Shown here in pieces: positions 1 through 9,984 of a stretch of 64,000 nt of DNA. Each line of letters starts with the position of its first letter. Within the stretch, counting starts at the first letter, position 1. The notes beneath the pieces are model-generated. The model was not told where the DNA came from and did no database searches. It saw nothing but the letters and a program-made list of their open reading frames with translations. The translations under genes were made by a program, and so were the position numbers. Source of the stretch: Photorhabdus laumondii subsp. laumondii (GTDB lineage: Bacteria; Pseudomonadota; Gammaproteobacteria; Enterobacterales; Enterobacteriaceae); the NCBI RefSeq assembly GCF_003343245.1, contig NZ_CP024901.1:3658001-3722000 (forward strand), in the 5' to 3' direction.

Positions 1-3000
1 GTTGAAGCACTCTTCCTCTCTTCCGTCCGTGTCTGATTGATCCGAGAGACGCAACAGCGGAACCGTCAGGTTAGCCGGAATATCAGCCTGTGTATCGGTG
101 AGCAGCAACCGGGCGGAACAATCACTTATCAGCCAGTTTTTCCGCTCATCCGGCATACTGGGATCAACCGGCACGTAAACGGCACCGACTTTAAGAATGG
201 CCAACTGAGCCACCACCAGTGCTATCGAGCGCTCTAACAGGAGCGCAATATGATCACCGGAACAAACTCCTTGTTCGATTAACTGATGAGCCAGCCAGTT
301 AGCACGGGTATTCAGTTCCGTATAGCTTAACATTTTATCGCCTGCTATCAGCGCCGTCGCCGCTGGAGTTTTCTCCACCTGTTGTTCAAACAACTGATGG
401 AGACATAACTGATCAGGATAGACGGTTTCCGTCGCGTTCCAAGTTTCCAGCAACAAGGTACGCTCCGCTTCCGGCAGGATGTCCAATACCCGAACGGGCA
501 TTTCTGGGGCTTGCTCCAGCGCTTCCACCAGACTCTCCAATGCCTGTTGCATATAACCGCAGAGGCTGTCCGGATCAAACGGCTGCACGACTTGAGCAGT
601 CAGACCCAGCGTAGAACCACCGTCCTCCACCGACAGCACAAACGGATAGTTAGTTCGCTCCTGTTCGCCCAAGAATTCAATCCCGGCCATCGTTTCATCC
701 AAAGAATCTGGCTGCTCATTATGGCGATAGTTCAACAGGGCACTAAAGAGTGGCGTACCGCTGTCAACCCCACTGCATCGTTGAGCCAGCGCCAACGGAG
801 CATGCTCATGCTCCAGCAACTCAGCCAGTCGCAGATGCACCTCCCGCACACTGTCTCGTACTGGGGTCTCATCGATATCCAGCCGCAGCGGCAGGGTATT
901 GATAAACAACCCCATCCCTTCCCCTACGGCCATGCGCCCAAACAGGACGGTACCAAACACCACTTTCTCCTGCCCGCTGGTGCGCGATAATACCTGCGCC
1001 CAAGCCAGATGACACAACGCCGCCAGACTGACGCCCAAACGCCGGGCCTGACTACGCAGACGGTTATTTAGCTCAGGAACCAACATCCGGTGAGATTCGG
1101 TCTTCTGAGATCCATCACGATGCACGCCCGTCAGCCCGAACGGCAACGTTGGCTCATCCACTGCCGCCAACATATCAGTGAAGAAACGGGTATGCGCTTC
1201 CTGGCTCACCCCAAGCCGAGCTTCAGCCACCAGATGACGGAACGGCACTGGCGCAGGCAGGCGATCCCCTTGCCCGGAAAAATAGGCCTGCACTTCACGG
1301 TGCATCACTTCCATCGTTTCATGGTCGCCAATCAAGTGATGCTGCAATTCCAGTAAAAACCAGCGGCCATCGGTTTCCTGAGCAATAACAAAATGCAATA
1401 GCGGCGCCTGACTCAAGTCAAGACGATACTGAGCGGGATCAAAACGCCGGGTTAACTGGTCAATGACTGGACCGTCCGCCGGGTCTAGCGTCAGTTCTGT
1501 CACAGGCAACCGTGCCTGACGCCAGACCACCTGCGCCGGAACGGATAATCCTTGCCAAATAAACGCCGTCCGCAAAATGTCATGGCGATCAACCGCCTGT
1601 TGTACCGCCGCCAGATAACGATCCAGTAAAGAGCGGTTAGCAAAAGCCACCGGATAGAGCACCAGATAGGGGTCGCCTTCCTGTTCCAACAGGTGGTGGA
1701 ACAGGATACCGTCCTGCAACGGCGACAACGCATAAATATCCTGAATATTGGTTATCCCACCCGGTACTTGCTCGACGATGCGGTCAATATCAGTTTGACT
1801 CACATCAATCAGCGGCAACATCTCCGGCGTCAGTGCCGTGGTTGTCGGCGTGATGGCGTTAGGCGGGACTATCACAGCCTGATGCTGTCCCAACGTTTGC
1901 GCCAATGCTGACAGCACCGGCGACTGGAACAGATCACGCGCCGTCAGTGTTAAACCTAGGTGGCGCAAACGCTCAATCATCTGCACGCCGAGTAGGGAAT
2001 GACCACCCAACGCAAAGAAACTGTCATGTCGGCTGATTTGTTCAATGCCCAATAACTCACGCCAGATGTCCGCCAGAGTGATCTCAGCCTTCCCTTGTGG
2101 GGCTTCATAAATCTGACGGGCAAAATCGTTTTCCCCGGGCGCAGGCAACGCCCGACGATCTAACTTACCACTTGGGGTCTGCGGGAAGGTATCCAGACGC
2201 ACAAAGGCCGCCGGTACCATATAGTCAGGCAAAATGGCACTCAGGTATTCACGCAAATCAACAGCCAATCCCTCATTCGCCTTCGCCTCCACATAAGCCA
2301 CCAGCCGTTTGCCCTGATCGCCATCCAGTGCCAACACCGCCGCCTCTTGTACCGCCGGGTGTTCCGTCAGTCGGGTTTCAATTTCCCCCAGTTCAATCCG
2401 AAAACCACGGATTTTCACTTGCTCATCGTTACGGCCCAAGAATTCGAGATCACCGTCCGGCAAATAACGGGCCAAATCCCCAGAGCGATACATCCGTTCG
2501 CCGGATACCGGACTAAAAGTATCCAGCATAAAACGTTCCACGCTCAACGCCGGCCGGTTCAGATAACCTCGTGCCACCCCCACGCCACCAATATACATCT
2601 CTCCCACGCAGCCTGCGGGGACCAATTCGCCATATTTGTCCAACAGGTAGATACGGGCATTTTTAGCCGGTCTGCCGATAGAACGGGCATCCTCCGGGGA
2701 TAACACATCCTTATAGGTCACCGTCACGGTGTTTTCCGTCGGGCCATAACCATTCAACAGCCGGGGCCGGTGACCTGCCTGTCTAAACCAGTCCTGAATG
2801 GCGCTCTTTTTCACCGCCTCACCCCCAATGATGATGAGCCGGAGACAATCCGGCAGCGGTAATCCATTATCTCTAGCCGCCAGTTCAGACCAGAATAAGG
2901 TCGGCAGTGACATCACCGTAATACGATATTGCCGGGTTAAGGCAACAAATTCTGGTATCGAAGCCAGCCAGCTATCATCCCGGATAACCAGTGTGGCACC

Positions 3001-4482
3001 ATTGCATAATGACGAAAAGAAATCCTCCACTGAAACATCAAACGCAAACGCGGCAAATTGCAATAGCCGGTCTTGTGAGGTGACAGCATAGGTGTCATTA
3101 AAACCCAGATAACGTTGATAAATCGCCTGATGTTCCACCATCACCCCTTTCGGCTGCCCGGTTGAGCCGGAGGTGTAAATTACATAGGCCAGATGCTGTG
3201 GCGTTAACGCCGGAATTTGCGGATTGCTGTCGGGCTGGTCAAGTTGGATATTCGGATCAAGTACCGTCACGCCTACCAGCGCCTGTTCACCCAGCGCCGC
3301 CCGGCCAGCCTCATCAACCAGCACCACTGACGGCGCACTATCGCTCAGGATATATGTCAGACGTTCCCGCGGATAAGTTGAATCCAACGGCACATAAGCC
3401 CCACCGGCTTTCAGCACCGCCAGCAATGACACCACCATCATCGGGGAGCGTTCTACACAAATCGCTACCCGCCGGTCTGGTATGACGCCCAGCGCAATCA
3501 ATTGATGAGCCAACCGGTTAGCACGAGTATTCAATTCCGCATAACTGAGGGTCTGTTCTTGATATTCCAACGCCGTGGCGTGCGGGGCTTGTTCTGCCTG
3601 TTGTTCAAACAATTGATGAATACATAACGGGTCAGGATAAGGGGTTTCCGTGGCGTTCCACGTTTCCAGTAGTAAGGTTCGTTCAGCCTCAGATAACACA
3701 TTAAGCTGCCAGATAGGAATTTCCTCTCCCTGCTTTTTTGACGCTGCCAGCATCTGTAAATGTTCACTCATGCGCAGAATCACTTCCGTGCTCAAGCGAT
3801 TTTCATCGTAAATCCAGCGAAAACCGCCCTGCGCATTGAGTTGGAGCGTCAGCAATTCGCCCGGTGCCGTCTGATCACACGGTCTATCCTCCGCTATGAC
3901 AGCAACGGCAATTCGCCACGGCTGGTGGGTTGTCAACGCCGGAATAGCCCACAATGCAGGAGCGTGCGCGAGGAGATTTCGACTAAATGTGCAGTGCCGG
4001 GTCAACCGAGACAGCTCGCCATCCAGCCAGTTCGCTACCACATGCCAGGGCTTATCAAACTCCAGCTCAACGACCATTGGCACCACCGGTGCCAAATCTG
4101 CCGACTTATCGTTTACTCCATCCACACACCAACCAATTTGAAATGTAGTCTGCTGAGTCAAACGCGCAAGGTAGATAACGAACGCCTGCAACAATGTTTG
4201 TAATGGTTCCTCTTCACCGTTTTTTGGCAATGGGAGCTGCCAGTCGCTTATTACCCAACTAGGTTCCGCTTGCTCTCCAGCGGTTTCAAAAGGTAATTGG
4301 AGGGGTTGCAAAGCAGCAAGACGTTCGTACCAAAATGATTCACTGGATGTCAACGTCTGGGGAATATTCTTTACATTCTGAGTCGATGGTAAAATGTCAT
4401 TTACGTTGGTTATATTTTCTGACGTCTGAGAGAGGAGTTCAGCTTTAAAATCACTTCCTGCTTGAGCGATGCTATCTTTCAT
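1..4482 (-). CDS. Nonribosomal peptide synthetase NRPS1 (5' part, runs off window)
   Basis: Large peptide synthetase, open to the left edge, so only about 1494 N-terminal residues are seen. Order: an N-terminal ~265-residue segment that aligns with only the C-terminal half of a condensation domain (FWYERLAA, DENRL, no HHxxxDG); adenylation domain A1 with YTSGSTGQPKG, GYGPTENT and RSGDLARYLPDG; a carrier domain with LGGHSLL; a condensation domain with HHLLEQEGD near its start and HHLIGDH as active site; then about 130 residues of a second, more divergent A domain. The ATG at 4482 follows GAGGTAG, a good ribosome binding site. Read by eye, the A1 pocket is D-V-E-S-I-G-G-V-T-K; Glu at the third position hints at a basic substrate, which is inference. 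It is a close paralogue of the gene at 20518-30453. The product is not identified. Confidence 0.93.
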   Translation of the reverse strand, partial: MKDSIAQAGSDFKAELLSQTSENITNVNDILPSTQNVKNIPQTLTSSESFWYERLAALQPLQLPFETAGEQAEPSWVISDWQLPLPKNGEEEPLQTLLQAFVIYLARLTQQTTFQIGWCVDGVNDKSADLAPVVPMVVELEFDKPWHVVANWLDGELSRLTRHCTFSRNLLAHAPALWAIPALTTHQPWRIAVAVIAEDRPCDQTAPGELLTLQLNAQGGFRWIYDENRLSTEVILRMSEHLQMLAASKKQGEEIPIWQLNVLSEAERTLLLETWNATETPYPDPLCIHQLFEQQAEQAPHATALEYQEQTLSYAELNTRANRLAHQLIALGVIPDRRVAICVERSPMMVVSLLAVLKAGGAYVPLDSTYPRERLTYILSDSAPSVVLVDEAGRAALGEQALVGVTVLDPNIQLDQPDSNPQIPALTPQHLAYVIYTSGSTGQPKGVMVEHQAIYQRYLGFNDTYAVTSQDRLLQFAAFAFDVSVEDFFSSLCNGATLVIRDDSWLASIPEFVALTRQYRITVMSLPTLFWSELAARDNGLPLPDCLRLIIIGGEAVKKSAIQDWFRQAGHRPRLLNGYGPTENTVTVTYKDVLSPEDARSIGRPAKNARIYLLDKYGELVPAGCVGEMYIGGVGVARGYLNRPALSVERFMLDTFSPVSGERMYRSGDLARYLPDGDLEFLGRNDEQVKIRGFRIELGEIETRLTEHPAVQEAAVLALDGDQGKRLVAYVEAKANEGLAVDLREYLSAILPDYMVPAAFVRLDTFPQTPSGKLDRRALPAPGENDFARQIYEAPQGKAEITLADIWRELLGIEQISRHDSFFALGGHSLLGVQMIERLRHLGLTLTARDLFQSPVLSALAQTLGQHQAVIVPPNAITPTTTALTPEMLPLIDVSQTDIDRIVEQVPGGITNIQDIYALSPLQDGILFHHLLEQEGDPYLVLYPVAFANRSLLDRYLAAVQQAVDRHDILRTAFIWQGLSVPAQVVWRQARLPVTELTLDPADGPVIDQLTRRFDPAQYRLDLSQAPLLHFVIAQETDGRWFLLELQHHLIGDHETMEVMHREVQAYFSGQGDRLPAPVPFRHLVAEARLGVSQEAHTRFFTDMLAAVDEPTLPFGLTGVHRDGSQKTESHRMLVPELNNRLRSQARRLGVSLAALCHLAWAQVLSRTSGQEKVVFGTVLFGRMAVGEGMGLFINTLPLRLDIDETPVRDSVREVHLRLAELLEHEHAPLALAQRCSGVDSGTPLFSALLNYRHNEQPDSLDETMAGIEFLGEQERTNYPFVLSVEDGGSTLGLTAQVVQPFDPDSLCGYMQQALESLVEALEQAPEMPVRVLDILPEAERTLLLETWNATETVYPDQLCLHQLFEQQVEKTPAATALIAGDKMLSYTELNTRANWLAHQLIEQGVCSGDHIALLLERSIALVVAQLAILKVGAVYVPVDPSMPDERKNWLISDCSARLLLTDTQADIPANLTVPLLRLSDQSDTDGREEECFN

Positions 4483-5762
4483 TTACTACCTCAACGAATC
4501 TGTTAGAAATTTGAAAACTGTCATTTCTGACAACCATCACCAATATTTCTTTCTCACTTCTTGCCCCCAAGAAATAAAAACGGACAGATCTGATATCAAT
4601 GCAAGATATTCAGGCACGGGATGCTATAGCCCCGTCAATAACAGTCAATTAACAATTTCCTGACATTAATTCTCCTGACAACGGAATAAATAATTTATTT
4701 TATGCTGCGGAATAAGACATTCCATTTTTTAGATAAGTTCGATTAATTGACTGCAATTTTAATTGGCTAATATTGAATTCCATCATTTAAAATGGAACCG
4801 TTAACTGCATTTAATTATGCATAAATACCAAATCACCACTGTATTTTATCTATTTCCTATTAATATCTAATTGAAATTATTTCAAAAAAATTAGACATTT
4901 ACAAAGATAAAACGAATAAATCACCCCTCAATTATAAAAAAGTTTACTTTGATAATTATTTATAAAATAAATTCTTTATCTTAATAATCAACTAATAGTT
5001 CAATTACAAATGTATACCCGTCATCTTTCAAGTTGCCTCTTTGTTGGCTGCACTCACTCACCCCGGTCACATAGTTATCTATGCTCCCGGGGATTCACTC
5101 CCTTGCCGTCGCGATCCATCTTGAAATCCATAGGGTATAACTTATTCAACATTTACAAGCCACTCTATATATTCAATTATTTGAAAATATAAGCCTGGGT
5201 TAAAAGTAATTCATAACACACTATTTTTCAACAAATAAATAATATCGTTAATGTAAATACCGTAAACGAATCAATACAAATTCAAATTAAATCCATTATA
5301 TTTTTTTATAATAATAAGATTATCAAGCCGATATAAATGTGATTATGTTTAATACCATAAAGAAACAATTTAAAACTAGAAATGGCTTTATTACACACTA
5401 TCTCATAATAAACATTATTGTTATAAAACAATAACATATGAAATAAATCATTAATTACAAGTCAATATCACCCAAGTAAATCGTTCTACAAAGTAATTTA
5501 CGTAATGCCCTGAGACATTTATTAATTTATAGTTTTATTTTGTTTGATTTCCAGACAGCAGAGAAATATATAGACATTATATTGGTCAATATTAACAATG
5601 GAAAGTATATGGCTATCTTCAAAATTTACATTAATTATTCTTAACCATTCATGAGAATAACAATGAAACATATTTTTATATATAGCAACGAAAATTCATA
5701 AAAAAATAAAGCCAGATTAGATTAAATTCCAATAACAATAGCAAAAACTTGACTAAATAACC
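4483..5762 (-). promoter_or_regulatory. Long AT-rich leader of NRPS1, no gene
   Basis: About 1.3 kb of very AT-rich DNA with no credible gene. Its first ~930 bases match, in order, the leader of NRPS2 (30454-31245). Shared stretches include CAACGAATCTGTTAGAAATTTG next to the start codon and AATTCATAA...ATTATTTTTCAACAA further out. The conserved leader probably holds the promoter and binding sites for global regulators. A 127-bp repeat (5013-5139) is inserted in this copy and absent from the NRPS2 copy. Confidence 0.5.
5013..5139 (+). repeat. 127-bp palindromic MITE-like repeat, copy 1
   Basis: Begins TATACCCGTCATCTTTCAAG and ends CTTGAAATCCATAGGGTATA, with imperfect terminal inverted repeats and an outer TA at each side as expected of a TA target duplication. 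The centre contains inverted GTTGGCTGCACTCACTCACC and ATGCTCCCGGGGATT blocks. It lies in the NRPS1 leader at a place where the NRPS2 leader has no repeat, so it is a mobile insertion. Confidence 0.9.
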
Positions 5763-5889
5763 TATACCCAATGGATTTCAAGATGCATCGCGACGGCAAG
5801 GGAGTGAATCCCCGGGAGCATAGATAACGATGTGACCGGGGTGAGCGAGCGCAGCCAACAAAGAGGCAACTTGAAGAATAACGGGTATA
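5763..5889 (-). repeat. 127-bp MITE-like repeat, copy 2 (inverted)
   Basis: Same family in reverse orientation (TATACCCAATGGATTTCAAG to ATAACGGGTATA). It lies 56 bases beyond the stop of the thioesterase remnant. The intact NRPS2 thioesterase also has a copy, just beyond its stop. Confidence 0.9.
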
Positions 5890-5945
5890 TATGGAAATCA
5901 TCAATTCTGTTATTTAAACTATCCAATATTCCTTACTTATTAGTA

Positions 5946-6239
5946 TCACGCCACCGCCCTTTCAAAACTAATTGCCAGCACTCTATTCAACGCCTGAGCC
6001 AAAGCGGTTTTATTCTCATTATCCTCCAATAAACTAAAATGGTTACCCGGTATCGCAATCAGCTCAAGATAAGTATTGGGCATGACCCGTTCCCAGCCCA
6101 ACGACGGTGCTATGCTTATGAACTCTGGCTTTTCATCCGCCACAAAAAAAATAAAAATGGATATACCTGACTTCAATCCAATATATTCAGATACTGAATA
6201 CCACGCCCCGATTAATAACGAAAAATTAGCAACAACCAA
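5946..6239 (-). pseudogene. Remnant of an NRPS thioesterase C-terminus
   Basis: A 97-residue reading frame whose last ~70 residues match the C-terminus of NRPS2. FFVADEKPE, PSLGWERV, ELIAIPGNHFSLLEDNENK and ALAQALN parallel FVADEGSEP, PSLGWEQI, KLIAIPGDHFSLLEDNENK and ALSQALN. It keeps the thioesterase His (GNHFSLL) but lacks the nucleophile-bearing GxSxG part and everything upstream. The first ~25 residues do not match and may be read-through of unrelated DNA. It is best read as the broken 3' end of a former synthetase gene that stood upstream of NRPS1, cut when the toxin cassette or a deletion arrived. It is unlikely to be functional. Confidence 0.85.
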
Positions 6240-6270
6240 TTAGCAATAACCAATTAGCAATGACCAATTA
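6224..6270. repeat. 14-bp tandem repeat, 3.3 units
   Basis: Three units of AATTAGCAAYRACC (6224-6237, 6238-6251, 6252-6265) followed by AATTA. The array lies exactly where NRPS-like sequence stops and the leader of the secretion operon begins, so it marks the left junction of the toxin cassette. Confidence 0.85.
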
Positions 6271-6475
6271 ACATTTTTAGGATAATATTGATTAATTGAC
6301 TGCCATTTTATTATCTTTAGCTTGCACCCACCTATGAAAATGACATATATTCGAATTAAAGCCTATGCTCTTAATACAGATTATTATTAATTGACTCTGC
6401 AATACATCATTTTGTTGCGGAAAGGCTTTTTTATGTTAACAACGTGAGAACGGAATCACGTAAGGGAAAATTACA

Positions 6476-8596
6476 ATGAATAGGGAAAATATATCCGCCG
6501 ATGCAGATACATTGTCATCTGCGCTTAACTGTTGTCGATTATTGTTGCAATTAGCTAAAGGTGAAGCTCAGGAACCACAGCCTCTGCTCTCCCATAACAA
6601 ACTGAAACCTGCGATAAAAGAGTACGGCAAGGCACATGATGTTGATCTGGCATTATGCCGTTTAAAATTCCCCAAACTGACTCCCAAGCTACTGCCTCTG
6701 GCCTTTCGCGACAAACAGGGAGGATTTATTGTATTAGCGCGCCTTTCCACTGATCAGGCCCTGATCCAGTCTCCTTATGCCGTTTCACCCGAAGTACTTT
6801 CCATCAACGAGCTAGAAGCCAGATGGAGCGGGGAGGTGATCCGGTTAGGGGAAGCTTCCCTCAGGTTCGATGTTTCTTGGTTTATACCCGCGTTTATCCG
6901 CCATCGCCACCTCCTCGGCGAGGTGCTGCTTTTTTCCCTGATGCTTCAACTACTTGCCCTAGTCACCCCTCTGTTTTTCCAAGTGGTAATGGACAAAGTG
7001 TTGGTGCACAAGGCGTTGTCGACCCTAGAGGTATTGGTGATAGTACTGGTGGTGGTTGGGCTGTTCGAGGTGGTGCTCCGGGGGCTACGCGAATACCTTT
7101 TTGCCCACACCGCCAACCGCATCGATATCACCCTAGGGATCAAGCTGTTCCGGCACCTACTCGGCCTGCCCCTGCTTTACTTCAAGCACCGTCAGGTGGG
7201 CGCTATCATCACCCGAGTGCAGGAGCTCGATAGCATTCGTGACTTCCTGACCGGCTCCATGCTAACCCTGAGCGTGGACCTCGCCTCCACCTTTGTCTTC
7301 TTCGGCGTCATGGCCTGGCTGTCGCCGTCCCTAACCTGTGTAGTACTGGCGGTATTGCCCCTCTATTTTCTGTTAGCTTGGCTGAGCTCCAAACCACTGC
7401 AACAGCGCATCGAACAACAGTTCCAAACGGCGGCCCTCAATACCTCATTCCTGAACGAGTCCGTCAGCGGCGCTGAAACCATTAAGAGCCTGGCGGTAGA
7501 ACCCAAGATGCAACGGCGCTGGGAATCCCAAACCGCAAACATGGTCGAAGCTGGTTTCCGCACTCAAACCCTCAACAGCTTCATCAGCCACGGGGTTATG
7601 CTGCTACAGAAGACGACCGGCGTCGGGATCATCTGGCTGGGTGCCAACATGGTGATCGCTCTGGAGCTCACCATAGGCCAACTGATCGCTTTCAATATGA
7701 TGGTGTCCCACGTCAACCAACCCATCGCCAAGCTAATCGACCTGTGGCAACAGTTTATTCAAACCCGAGTCGCCGTCGATAAGCTCGGTGACATACTCAA
7801 CCTGCCTGTCGAGCAGGAACAGGGGAACATCCGGCCTCAGCAACCACTCTCCGGTGATCTGCAAATACGCAACTTGGTGTTCCGCTACCAGCCCCATCAA
7901 GCCCCAGTATTACAGGGGGTTACCTTGCATATCAGGTCCGGCGAGAAGCTGGGCATAGTCGGTCCCTCCGGTTCAGGTAAGAGTACGCTGACCCGCTTAT
8001 TACAGAAGCTCTACGCTCCGGATGAGGGGGAGATCTTGATCGACGGCACTCCCCTACACCGACTGGACCCCGGCTACCTGCGTAGCCAGATTGGGGTGGT
8101 ACTACAGGAGAACTACCTGTTCAACCGTAGCGTGCGCCACAACATAGCATTTAAGGACCCCTCCGCCTCGCTGGAGAAAGTGATGGCCGTCGCCAAGCTG
8201 GCAGGCGCGCATGACTTTATCCTGCAATTACCTCTGGGCTATGACACGGTACTGGCCGAAGCCGGCAGTTCCCTATCGGGAGGGCAGCGCCAGCGCATTG
8301 CCATCGCCCGTGCGCTGATGGCTAACCCCAAGATCTTGATCTTCGACGAAGCGACCAGTGCCCTCGATGACGAATCCCAAGCGCTGATCCAAACCAACAT
8401 GGCCGAGATCGCACTAGGGCGCACCGTCATCATTATTGCCCACCGCCTGTCCACGGTGCGTCACTGCGATCGCATCATCACTTTGGAGCAGGGCCTTATC
8501 ACCGAATCAGGCAACCACCACCAACTACTGGTCAAGGGCGGCTGCTACGCCAAGCTGTGGCAGATGCAACAGGAATTACGAAAGGAAGCGGAATAA
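6476..8596 (+). CDS. rtxB: Type I secretion ABC transporter with C39-like domain (RtxB type)
   Basis: A 706-residue inner-membrane permease and ATPase of the HlyB/RtxB class, expected to energise export of the adjacent toxin. Residues ~1-140 form a C39-peptidase-like domain without the catalytic Cys, as in haemolysin exporters that bind but do not cleave substrate. Membrane segments lie about 150-420. The ATPase has Walker A GPSGSGKST (~496-504), signature LSGGQRQRIA (~599) and Walker B ILIFDEATSALD (~619). The ATG is followed by an AT-rich stretch of ~110 codons; after ~6830 the gene turns GC-rich. The stop overlaps the next start (TAATG), so it is translationally coupled to rtxD. The symbol is given by family resemblance. 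Confidence 0.9.
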   Translation: MNRENISADADTLSSALNCCRLLLQLAKGEAQEPQPLLSHNKLKPAIKEYGKAHDVDLALCRLKFPKLTPKLLPLAFRDKQGGFIVLARLSTDQALIQSPYAVSPEVLSINELEARWSGEVIRLGEASLRFDVSWFIPAFIRHRHLLGEVLLFSLMLQLLALVTPLFFQVVMDKVLVHKALSTLEVLVIVLVVVGLFEVVLRGLREYLFAHTANRIDITLGIKLFRHLLGLPLLYFKHRQVGAIITRVQELDSIRDFLTGSMLTLSVDLASTFVFFGVMAWLSPSLTCVVLAVLPLYFLLAWLSSKPLQQRIEQQFQTAALNTSFLNESVSGAETIKSLAVEPKMQRRWESQTANMVEAGFRTQTLNSFISHGVMLLQKTTGVGIIWLGANMVIALELTIGQLIAFNMMVSHVNQPIAKLIDLWQQFIQTRVAVDKLGDILNLPVEQEQGNIRPQQPLSGDLQIRNLVFRYQPHQAPVLQGVTLHIRSGEKLGIVGPSGSGKSTLTRLLQKLYAPDEGEILIDGTPLHRLDPGYLRSQIGVVLQENYLFNRSVRHNIAFKDPSASLEKVMAVAKLAGAHDFILQLPLGYDTVLAEAGSSLSGGQRQRIAIARALMANPKILIFDEATSALDDESQALIQTNMAEIALGRTVIIIAHRLSTVRHCDRIITLEQGLITESGNHHQLLVKGGCYAKLWQMQQELRKEAE

Positions 8597-9984
8597 TGTC
8601 ATTCAAGAAACACCTAAAAACCGTCCTCCGGGCTTGGCGGCAGGAGCGTAACGCGCCCAAAGCGACGAAGCGCACCCGCGACGAGTACGAGTTTCAGCCC
8701 GGCTATCTGGAGATCGTTGAACGACCTCCCGCGCCTTGGGCAAGGTGCACGGCAATGGCACTGACCCTGTTTCTGTTGGTGGTTCTACTCTGGTCCATCA
8801 TCGGTCACCTAGACATCCATGCCAACGCGACAGGCAGGCTGCTGGTATCCAGTCACTCTAAAGTGATTCAGTCCCTTGAAGCCGGCGAGATTGTGGCGAT
8901 TCACGTGCGTGACGGACAAAGGGTGAAGACCGGGGATGTGCTGATCAAACTCAACCCCATAGGCGTCGAAGCCGAGTTGAAGGAGCTACAGGAGCAACTT
9001 AACTTCAAGCGGCTGGAGATGGCTAGACTACAGGCTCTGCTAACCGATACCCCCATTGAACATTTCTCCGTACAGGAAGGTATGCCACAGGCACAGGTCG
9101 AGCTGGCCAGAGAGCATCTGGTCAGCATCTGGAAAGAGGTAGTCGCCAATTTAGAAAGCCTGGACAGCGAGATGAGCGTCAACCAAGCGAGCCAGAGTGC
9201 ACGTAACGCCGATATCACCGCGCTGGAAAAGCTGATGACCAATATCAAAGTGCGCCTTGAAGCCCGTCGTACCTTGGCCGCCAGCAAGCTATTACCCAAA
9301 GTCGAGCTACTGGAGCAAGAGAAGGAGAAGCTGGAGATCGAACGCACCCTTTCTCAACAGCATGCCGAGCTGGCCGTCCTCAAGGAGCAATATCAGGTAC
9401 TGAAAGAGAGTCGGGAGCGCTACCTAGCCAAGACCCGCCGGGAATATTACGACCAGCTAAACGAAACTCAGACCGCTATCGCGGTCATGACACAACAGTT
9501 GATAAAGGCCGGTGAGAGGCGGCGGCTGCAAAGCCTGCGGACACCGGTCGACGGCGTAGTGCAGCAGCTAGCGATCCATACCTTGGGAGGCGTAGTGCAA
9601 TCGGCCCAGCAACTCATGGTGATCGTGCCCGATGATACCCCTCTGGAAGCCGAAGTGATGGTGTTGAACAAAGATGTGGGGTTCGTGCACGCCGGTCAGC
9701 CGGTGGAAATTAAGGTCGACGCCTTTCCCTATACCCGCTATGGCACTATACGGGGTAAGGTCGCCCACATCTCCAAGGATGCGGTCAAGGATGAACAGCT
9801 CGGTTTGGTATTTCCGGCACAGATACAGATGGAGCGCTCCTCTATTGCAGTGGACCAGCATGAGGTACCGCTACAGGCGGGCATGAGTATCACCGCGGAA
9901 ATCCGCACCGGTGATCGGCGGGTGATCGACTACCTACTCAGCCCACTACAACAGTACCAGTCCGAAGCATTGAGGGAACGATAA
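8596..9984 (+). CDS. rtxD: HlyD-family membrane fusion protein (RtxD type)
   Basis: A 462-residue periplasmic adaptor that would link the ABC exporter to an outer-membrane TolC channel. It has a short cytoplasmic N-terminus (~60 residues), one membrane segment (MALTLFLLVVLLWSIIGHLD), a lipoyl/barrel-sandwich half-motif (GRLLVSSHSKVIQSLEAGEI), a long coiled coil (~120-300, rich in LEQEKEKLEIE), the second half-motif (LRTPVDGVVQQLAIHTLGGV) and a C-terminal beta domain ending in AGMSITAEIRTGDRRVIDYL. The ATG overlaps the rtxB stop by one base, and its stop overlaps the rtxE start the same way. An in-frame start 39 bases earlier inside rtxB is less likely. No tolC gene lies nearby. Confidence 0.9.
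   Translation: MSFKKHLKTVLRAWRQERNAPKATKRTRDEYEFQPGYLEIVERPPAPWARCTAMALTLFLLVVLLWSIIGHLDIHANATGRLLVSSHSKVIQSLEAGEIVAIHVRDGQRVKTGDVLIKLNPIGVEAELKELQEQLNFKRLEMARLQALLTDTPIEHFSVQEGMPQAQVELAREHLVSIWKEVVANLESLDSEMSVNQASQSARNADITALEKLMTNIKVRLEARRTLAASKLLPKVELLEQEKEKLEIERTLSQQHAELAVLKEQYQVLKESRERYLAKTRREYYDQLNETQTAIAVMTQQLIKAGERRRLQSLRTPVDGVVQQLAIHTLGGVVQSAQQLMVIVPDDTPLEAEVMVLNKDVGFVHAGQPVEIKVDAFPYTRYGTIRGKVAHISKDAVKDEQLGLVFPAQIQMERSSIAVDQHEVPLQAGMSITAEIRTGDRRVIDYLLSPLQQYQSEALRER

Noticed and set aside
1..4200. Many plus-strand reading frames of 60-160 codons opposite NRPS1 and, likewise, at 20965-30139 opposite NRPS2
   Set aside because: They are antisense shadows of the synthetase codons: low-complexity composition, no ribosome binding sites, and the same shadows recur in every module.
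4469..5192. Short plus-strand reading frames at 4469-4663 and 5010-5192
   Set aside because: The first lies in the leader opposite the NRPS1 start; the second is read-through of the 127-bp repeat, and similar frames appear wherever the repeat occurs (5722, 31308).
6823..7233. Frames inside rtxB, rtxD, rtxE and mcf2 on either strand
   Set aside because: GC-rich genes give long chance frames in other phases; none has a ribosome binding site or family motif.
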